10,164 nucleotides of DNA from an uncultured Mollicutes bacterium (GTDB lineage: Bacteria; Bacillota_I; Bacilli_A; Acholeplasmatales; Anaeroplasmataceae), in the NCBI GenBank assembly GCA_900547045.1, contig URFB01000031.1, forward strand, positions 1 through 10,164. The letters run 5' to 3'. Positions 7,471-10,164 of this stretch are shown in pieces. The notes under the pieces were generated by a model that was given only the letters and a program-made list of their open reading frames with translations, was not told the DNA's origin and did not search any database. The position numbers and the translations under genes are program-made. Numbering within the stretch: the first letter of the stretch is position 1; every line of letters begins with the position of its first letter.

Positions 7471-7492
7471 AAAAGACGAAATTATTCGTCTT
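7465..7492 (-). terminator. Rho-independent terminator of def (convergent junction)
   Basis: The 8-bp stem AAGACGAA (7473-7480) pairs with TTCGTCTT (7485-7492) around a 4-base loop. Read on the minus strand, a T-rich run follows the stem, so this is a good terminator for def. The def stop codon (7484-7482) lies in the loop. Read on the plus strand, the stem follows the ytfJ stop by two bases, but the T run behind it is interrupted, so termination of ytfJ would be weaker. Confidence 0.88.
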
Positions 7493-8066
7493 GATTATCT
7501 TCTTCAATTTCAAAAAGTGGAGTAGCACCTGGAAGCTCATCATACAACTTATCAGTAAATAGGATACCATCAAGATGATCATATTCATGCTGGAATACAA
7601 CTGCAGGATAGCCCTCAAGCTCAATAGTTTTAAATTGAAGCTTTTTATTGATAAAGTCATAGAAGTAGCCCTTTACAATAATATGGTAGCTTCTTGGTGT
7701 GATTCCAGTTGTTTCTCTATCAACGCTTAAGCAGCCCTCACCACCAGGAAGATAGGTTATTTCCTTTGATCTTGAAATAATTTTTGGATTCACAACAGAT
7801 AAGGAATAGTGCTTGTTGTTATCAAGAAAGTCATTAAATTCCACAGCAAACATTCTTTTATTCTGTCCAACCTGAGGTGCAGCAATTCCTACACCAGGTC
7901 TAATTTTATATTTTTTTACAAGGTCATCAATTTGTGAAACAACAACATACTCATGAAGCCCTGATAGAAGCTCTAAATCAGCTGATGAAAGAGGTATTTG
8001 AACTTCCTTTGATATATTTCTTAAAATTTGATTTCCTTCCTTTACGATATCTTTATTTAAAAACAT
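7482..8066 (-). CDS. def: Peptide deformylase
   Basis: Removes the formyl group from the N-terminal methionine of nascent proteins at the ribosome exit. All three signature motifs are present in the 194-aa product: GVGIAAPQVG (58-67), EGCLSV (110-115) and QHEYDHLDG (159-167). C112, H160 and H164 form the metal site, E161 is the catalytic acid and Q65 stabilises the transition state. The length and the insertion between motifs one and two fit the type II enzyme of Bacillota (about 184 aa). I chose the ATG at 8066 because GGTGA lies five bases before it. The in-frame GTG at 8075 is part of that ribosome site and has none of its own. The gene has its own extended -10 promoter and a terminator that includes the stop codon. 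It is flanked by spore-type genes on both sides but is itself housekeeping. Confidence 0.96.
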   Translation of the reverse strand: MFLNKDIVKEGNQILRNISKEVQIPLSSADLELLSGLHEYVVVSQIDDLVKKYKIRPGVGIAAPQVGQNKRMFAVEFNDFLDNNKHYSLSVVNPKIISRSKEITYLPGGEGCLSVDRETTGITPRSYHIIVKGYFYDFINKKLQFKTIELEGYPAVVFQHEYDHLDGILFTDKLYDELPGATPLFEIEEDNQDE

Positions 8067-8083
8067 AATTATCACCGATAATT

Positions 8084-8092
8084 ATTATATCA
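8084..8092 (-). promoter_or_regulatory. Extended -10 promoter of def
   Basis: On the minus strand TGA precedes a perfect TATAAT (8089-8084), an extended -10. No good -35 is visible, as often with this class. The predicted start near 8077 makes the leader only about 11-12 nt, beginning right at the CGGTGA ribosome site. Confidence 0.65.
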
Positions 8093-8111
8093 TAAATTTT
8101 AGAAAAATCTA

Positions 8112-8246
8112 CTAGTACCAAGCTGAAGCTCCAATGATTACAAGAAGAATGAAAAGTACAAGAATTAAAGCATAGCCATAACCACGATTATTTTGGTAAG
8201 GTGTCTGCATTGTGCAGCAGCCTTGAGGCATTCCATAATAATACAA
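8112..8246 (-). CDS. YjcZ-like tiny sporulation membrane protein
   Basis: A 44-aa product with a polar, Tyr/Gly/Cys-containing head (YYYGMPQGCC at 2-11), then RGYGYALILVLFILLVIIGA (21-40), ending SAWY. The pattern G-Y-G-[YF]-A-L-I-[LV]-V-L-F-I-L-L-[VI]-I-[IV]-G-A-S is the hallmark of the YjcZ/TIGR01732 family of tiny transmembrane proteins, expressed during sporulation in Bacilli. The start is a TTG: AAGGGGGTGA lies five bases upstream of it, whereas the first in-frame ATG (five codons later) has no ribosome site. A CATAnnnTA -10 sits five bases before the ribosome site. The gene lies between the 63-aa gene and def on the same strand. The exact role of the family is unknown; a place in the spore envelope is assumed. 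Confidence 0.88.
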   Translation of the reverse strand: MYYYGMPQGCCTMQTPYQNNRGYGYALILVLFILLVIIGASAWY

Positions 8247-8266
8247 TTGCTTCACCCCCTTCGTTA

Positions 8267-8294
8267 TATCATATGCTTTTTAGGATTAAGTGAC
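8267..8294 (-). promoter_or_regulatory. Candidate sigma-K/sigma-E promoter of the YjcZ-like gene
   Basis: On the minus strand CATATGATA (8275-8267) fits the CATAnnnTA -10 of mother-cell sigma factors. GTCACT (8294-8289) lies 13 bases upstream and supplies the AC of a sigma-K -35, although the spacing (14 from AC to CATA) is shorter than the usual ~16-17. The same GTCACT plus GCATA arrangement occurs before ylbD. The predicted leader is about 14 nt. Confidence 0.5.
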
Positions 8295-8307
8295 TAGACT
8301 TTAGTCA
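8291..8307. repeat. Inverted repeat at the end of the 63-aa gene
   Basis: TGACTA (8291-8296) and TAGTCA (8302-8307) form a perfect 6-bp dyad with a 5-base spacer. It overlaps the TAA stop of the 63-aa gene and one edge of the GTCACT box before the YjcZ-like gene. No T run follows on the minus strand, so it is not a standard terminator; an operator or chance are the alternatives. Confidence 0.4.
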
Positions 8308-8492
8308 TTATATTGAATTTCTGGCTCATATCTTTCATCAGGTCTAAGACCTAAGAATGATTCAACCCTTTTTAAGCGGTTATTCAAATTCTTAGCCTTG
8401 CGATTTAGAGAATCAATTTCATAATAGAGACGGTCGAGCATTTGTCCTTCAAAATAGTAAGGATTTGGCTCGGCCATATTTTTTCTAAACAT
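8301..8492 (-). CDS. Small coiled-coil protein, unrecognised
   Basis: A 63-aa protein: a short Pro/Tyr-containing head (MAEPNPYYFEG, 6-16), an amphipathic helix from about 17 to 48 (LDRLYYEIDSLNRKAKNLNN onward, with leucine/isoleucine heptad positions) that should form a coiled coil, then GLRPDERYEPEIQYND, an acidic tail. It has no signal peptide, membrane segment or cysteine. The ATG at 8492 is preceded by a strong GGTGGTGA four bases upstream; a second ATG at 8477 lacks one. I do not recognise the family. It lies directly upstream of the YjcZ-like spore gene on the same strand and has a CATAnnnTA element before its ribosome site, so a spore-envelope role is possible but not shown. Confidence 0.75.
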   Translation of the reverse strand: MFRKNMAEPNPYYFEGQMLDRLYYEIDSLNRKAKNLNNRLKRVESFLGLRPDERYEPEIQYND

Positions 8493-8506
8493 ATACTCAC
8501 CACCAT

Positions 8507-8515
8507 TAGATTATG
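8507..8515 (-). promoter_or_regulatory. Possible CATAnnnTA -10 element of the 63-aa gene
   Basis: On the minus strand CATAATCTA ends two bases before the GGTGGTGA ribosome site. The form fits sigma-E/sigma-K, but a normal start point would fall inside the ribosome site and no -35 is evident, so this is the weakest of the four similar elements. Confidence 0.28.
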
Positions 8516-8527
8516 AAAAAATTAGGA

Positions 8528-8559
8528 TTTTGCCATAAATTAAATAAAAAAAGGCAAAA
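8528..8559. repeat. Dyad in the divergent promoter region
   Basis: TTTTGCC (8528-8534) and GGCAAAA (8553-8559) are perfect 7-bp inverted arms 18 bases apart, in the 113-base gap between the divergent 63-aa and kinase genes. The right arm covers the -35 position of the kinase promoter (8554-8559), so a repressor or activator site is conceivable. Long AT-rich arms can also arise by chance. Confidence 0.45.
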
Positions 8560-8573
8560 AATAATTTTTCTTA

Positions 8574-8582
8574 TGCTATAAT
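8574..8582 (+). promoter_or_regulatory. Extended -10 promoter of the guanylate-kinase-like gene
   Basis: TGC followed by a perfect TATAAT (8577-8582) is an extended -10. The -35 position (GCAAAA) is poor. The predicted start near 8589 gives a leader of about 17 nt and falls inside the TCACTAA/TTAGTGA palindrome. Confidence 0.65.
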
Positions 8583-8583
8583 G

Positions 8584-8601
8584 TCACTAAAAGGTTAGTG
8601 A
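8584..8601 (+). repeat. Palindrome at the transcription start of the kinase gene (operator candidate)
   Basis: TCACTAA (8584-8590) and TTAGTGA (8595-8601) are perfect 7-bp arms around AAGG. The dyad begins two bases after the -10, covers the predicted start and ends five bases before the ATG at 8606. The ribosome site (AAGG...GTGA) lies in its loop and right arm. Because transcription would begin within the left arm, a DNA operator is more likely than an RNA hairpin. Confidence 0.55.
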
Positions 8602-8605
8602 TATT

Positions 8606-9133
8606 ATGATTATTTTAGTAGGCCCATCCGCTTCAGGTAAAACGCAAATTGGTTATGCTTTAAAGAAAATATATGGATTAAATAAGGTTGTAACCTATAC
8701 CACTAGAGCGATGCGTAAGGGTGAGGTTGATGGTGTTGATTATCATTTTATTAAAAAGGATGAATTTGAGTCCTTAGAGCATCAAGGCTTTTTCTTTGAA
8801 TATGTTTGCTACAACGATAATTATTATGGCACCGCTCTTAATTCCTTAAATGAGGATAGCTATTTAATTTTAGAGCCAAAGGGCATGAAAAAATATTTAT
8901 CATCAGGGCTTAAGCTTACTATTTTCTATCTAGATTGTAGTGAAGAGGTTAGGCTTAATCGTATGATTGGTCGTCATGATGGGCTTTTAAATGCTCAAAG
9001 AAGAATTGAAATTGACCGTAAAATCTTTAATGATGAGGTAAAAGCCTTAGCTAATTATTTAGTTGATGTTTCAAATAAATCAGTTGATGAAATTGCAAGA
9101 GAAATCTATCTTCTTCAAAAAAGAAAAAAATAA
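8606..9133 (+). CDS. Guanylate kinase-like protein (divergent)
   Basis: A 175-aa P-loop kinase of the guanylate kinase fold. It has Walker A GPSASGKT (6-13), TYTTRAMRKGEVDGVDYHF (30-48) matching the GMP-binding TTRxxRxGExdGxDYxF block (R34, R37, Y46), FFEY (63-66, E65) and NYYGT (72-76), which with Tyr46 form most of the GMP site. It differs from true Gmk (about 205 aa): it is shorter, and the segment that normally reads LEIDVQG is LEPKG (89-93), two residues shorter and without the conserved Asp. The C-terminal lid region keeps Arg residues (R116, R119, R123, R132). It may phosphorylate GMP with altered properties, or act on another nucleotide. It has its own promoter, with a palindrome at the start site; ylbD follows after 60 bases with a different promoter type. 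I withhold the name gmk because a second, canonical copy may exist elsewhere. Confidence 0.82.
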   Translation: MIILVGPSASGKTQIGYALKKIYGLNKVVTYTTRAMRKGEVDGVDYHFIKKDEFESLEHQGFFFEYVCYNDNYYGTALNSLNEDSYLILEPKGMKKYLSSGLKLTIFYLDCSEEVRLNRMIGRHDGLLNAQRRIEIDRKIFNDEVKALANYLVDVSNKSVDEIAREIYLLQKRKK

Positions 9134-9147
9134 TTAAATAAAAAAGA

Positions 9148-9190
9148 GTCACTAGGATTAAATCCTGCATATATTAGGGTAGGAAGTGAC
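9148..9190 (+). promoter_or_regulatory. Candidate spore promoter with nested dyads before ylbD
   Basis: GTCACT (9148-9153) and CATATATTA (9168-9176) form a sigma-K/sigma-E-like pair 14 bases apart, and AGGAAGTGA (9181-9189) is the ribosome site. Between the boxes is a perfect AGGATT-A-AATCCT palindrome (9154-9166), and GTCACT is mirrored by AGTGAC (9185-9190), which overlaps the ribosome site. The inner dyad could bind a regulator or be chance. The predicted leader is about 11 nt. Confidence 0.45.
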
Positions 9191-9193
9191 AAA

Positions 9194-9598
9194 ATGGATC
9201 TTGATAGGTTTAAGGAATATGTTAAGGAGCATCCTAGGCTAAAGGAAGAGGTATTAAATCATAAAAGAACCTGGCAGGAAATTTATGAGGCCTATACCTT
9301 ATCTACTGATGACCCATTCCCTGATTATAAGAAAAAGGAGCTCAAGCTTGATGATGGCATAAAGCCTGAGGAAAAGAAGGAAGAAAAGCCAAAGAGCGAA
9401 TCGACAGAGGATATGATTAAAAATGTACTGGGCTATATTAAAAAAATTGACCCAGACAACATTACAAAATATGTCACCTCAATTCAAAAGGTGCTTGAGC
9501 TTTTAGCTTCCTTTGGTGCTGGTGCAACAGCGGCTTCCGCTTCTAAGAAGAATACAACGGATCCATTATTTGACCGGAAGTTTGATGATTGGTATTAA
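9194..9598 (+). CDS. ylbD: YlbD family putative spore coat protein
   Basis: A 134-aa protein. The N-terminal block DRFKEYVKEHPRLKEEV (4-20) plus KRTWQEIYEAY (24-34) matches the YlbD signature (FKEFVKKHPxL...TWQEVFEDW in B. subtilis). A charged, Glu/Lys-rich linker (48-70) follows, then the helix MIKNVLGYIKKIDPDNITKY (74-93) and SIQKVLELL (96-104), both conserved in the family, and a short low-complexity tail. YlbD is annotated as a probable coat protein in Bacillus; direct evidence for its role is limited. The gene is followed by ylbE (14-base overlap) and ylbF, the same order as in B. subtilis, which strengthens all three calls. AGGAAGTGA is placed four bases before the ATG. Confidence 0.9.
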   Translation: MDLDRFKEYVKEHPRLKEEVLNHKRTWQEIYEAYTLSTDDPFPDYKKKELKLDDGIKPEEKKEEKPKSESTEDMIKNVLGYIKKIDPDNITKYVTSIQKVLELLASFGAGATAASASKKNTTDPLFDRKFDDWY

Positions 9599-9821
9599 CG
9601 AGTCGGAATTTTATAACTTTTTATACAATAATTTAGGCTATCTAAATTATTTACGCTATCATCCTAAGTGGTATAAGATTTTATATTATGAGCATAATTA
9701 TGATGCTTTTATTAGGGTCGCCAAGGATGAGCTTCATGATAGATTAACCGATAAGCTTGAGGGCTTAAAAAGAAATATTGGGCTTTTAAAAAGCTTAAAT
9801 TCATACTTTGATAAGAAGTAA
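9585..9821 (+). CDS. ylbE: YlbE-like protein
   Basis: A 78-aa protein with the YlbE layout: a short helix, LGYLNYLRYHPKWYKILYYE (17-36) matching the family core (xxLxxFIRxxPxWYRxLxRxP), then AFIRVAKDELHDRLTDKLEG (41-60) and a closing helix. B. subtilis YlbE is 79 aa, so the ATG at 9585, with GGAAG four bases upstream, gives the right size; longer in-frame starts would add residues foreign to the family. It overlaps the ylbD end by 14 bases and is therefore probably translated from the ylbD message. Its function is unknown in any organism that I can recall. Confidence 0.88.
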   Translation: MIGINESEFYNFLYNNLGYLNYLRYHPKWYKILYYEHNYDAFIRVAKDELHDRLTDKLEGLKRNIGLLKSLNSYFDKK

Positions 9822-9834
9822 TTTATGATATAAT
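9808..9834 (+). promoter_or_regulatory. Extended -10 promoter of ylbF inside the end of ylbE
   Basis: TTGATA (9808-9813) is one base off TTGACA, and TG-A-TATAAT (TATAAT at 9829-9834) is an extended -10; the spacer is a short 15 bases. The -10 starts eight bases after the ylbE stop. The predicted start point falls at about 9841, the A of the ylbF ATG, so the transcript could be leaderless. Confidence 0.6.
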
Positions 9835-9840
9835 TAGGGT

Positions 9841-10164
9841 ATGGATAATATTATATATGATGATTTAGACAATTTAATAGATGAGATTGTAGGCTCAGCT
9901 GATTTTATCAGGCTTAAGGAATTAAAAAAAATAATTGATGAAAGCTATCAAAAGGAAATATTAGCCTTCAAAAGAGCCGAATCAATTTATAATGAGGCAT
10001 ATCCAAATCGTAAATACTATAAGGATTTTGATAAGCTTAGTGCTAATTTTAGTAATGCAAAGGCAATTTTATATTCAAAGCCTGAGGTTAAGGAATATAA
10101 GGCTTTAGAGGAAAGACTTAATAGTATGCTTATTAGTCTTTCAAATGACATAGCAGCTACTATG
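9841..10164 (+). CDS. ylbF: YlbF/YmcA family protein (RNase Y cofactor type), 3' end cut by window
   Basis: 108 codons are open to the window edge. The all-helical, charged sequence has the YlbF pattern: an N-terminal helix (IIDESYQKEILAFKRAESIY, 31-50), the YYKDFDKLSANFSNAKAIL segment (59-77), and PEVKEYKALEERLNSMLISLSNDIA (81-105), matching the hallmark VxxyxxxexeLxxlLxxlsxxIa. In B. subtilis YlbF (RicF) works with YmcA and YaaT to promote RNase Y-dependent mRNA maturation, and so affects sporulation, biofilm and competence; the role here is inferred. Its place after ylbD-ylbE supports the assignment. No usable ribosome site precedes the ATG: AGGG ends only one base before it, too close, while a TATAAT ends six bases before it. 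The C-terminal Cys/Gly tail seen in Bacillus, if present, lies beyond the window. Confidence 0.88.
   Translation, partial: MDNIIYDDLDNLIDEIVGSADFIRLKELKKIIDESYQKEILAFKRAESIYNEAYPNRKYYKDFDKLSANFSNAKAILYSKPEVKEYKALEERLNSMLISLSNDIAATM

Noticed and set aside
9513..9584. Longer ylbE starting at the GTG at 9513
   Set aside because: It would add 24 residues foreign to the YlbE family inside ylbD; the ATG at 9585 has GGAAG and gives the family length.
1..10164. CRISPR array, insertion sequence, prophage or defence system
   Set aside because: No regularly spaced repeats, transposase, integrase or terminal repeats were seen; every gene fits core or sporulation families or is a small orphan.

Overview
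The window reads as an AT-rich, low-GC Bacillota genome, most likely a spore-forming Bacilli lineage that I cannot place more precisely. The signs are a PolC-type replicative polymerase, strong Shine-Dalgarno sites ending in GGTGA, a Firmicutes-type peptide deformylase, and several small proteins of known endospore families. UGA is a stop here: it ends two genes (near 6614 and 7161) and is absent from the 1499-codon polC frame, where all Trp codons are UGG. A mollicute code is therefore unlikely.

Layout. Bases 3-518 hold the 3' end of a membrane-protein gene; polC follows one base later (520-5019). A monocistronic BAX inhibitor-1/YccA-family gene (5154-5900) ends at a UUCG terminator. Next come a CotD-like spore-coat candidate (6001-6336) with its own terminator, and a tight three-gene operon: an unrecognised 58-aa membrane hairpin, a YtfI-like (DUF2953) protein and a YtfJ/GerW-like spore protein (6440-7470). 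Peptide deformylase (def) converges on this operon from the minus strand. Upstream of def, also on the minus strand, are a YjcZ-like 44-aa spore membrane peptide and an unrecognised 63-aa coiled-coil protein. A short divergent promoter region then leads to a guanylate-kinase-like gene. The window ends in ylbD-ylbE-ylbF in the Bacillus order; ylbF runs off the end.

How the genes work together. Housekeeping genes (polC, def, the kinase, the RNA-processing cofactor ylbF) are interleaved with a set of probable sporulation genes (CotD-like, ytfI/ytfJ, YjcZ-like, ylbD, perhaps the 63-aa gene). The two sets appear to carry different promoter elements. Four single promoters (BI-1, def, kinase, ylbF) have an extended TGn-TATAAT -10. 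Four spore-type genes have CATAnnnTA, the mother-cell sigma-E/sigma-K -10 form, directly before the ribosome-binding site. Inferred 5' leaders are under about 25 nt almost everywhere, and ylbF may be leaderless.

I saw no CRISPR array, mobile element, tRNA, rRNA, riboswitch or defence system, and no stretch over 300 bases lacks a gene. The least ordinary points are the promoter pattern, a PolC whose PHP metal site looks eroded, a divergent GMP-kinase-like protein with a palindrome at its transcription start, and two small unrecognised genes.
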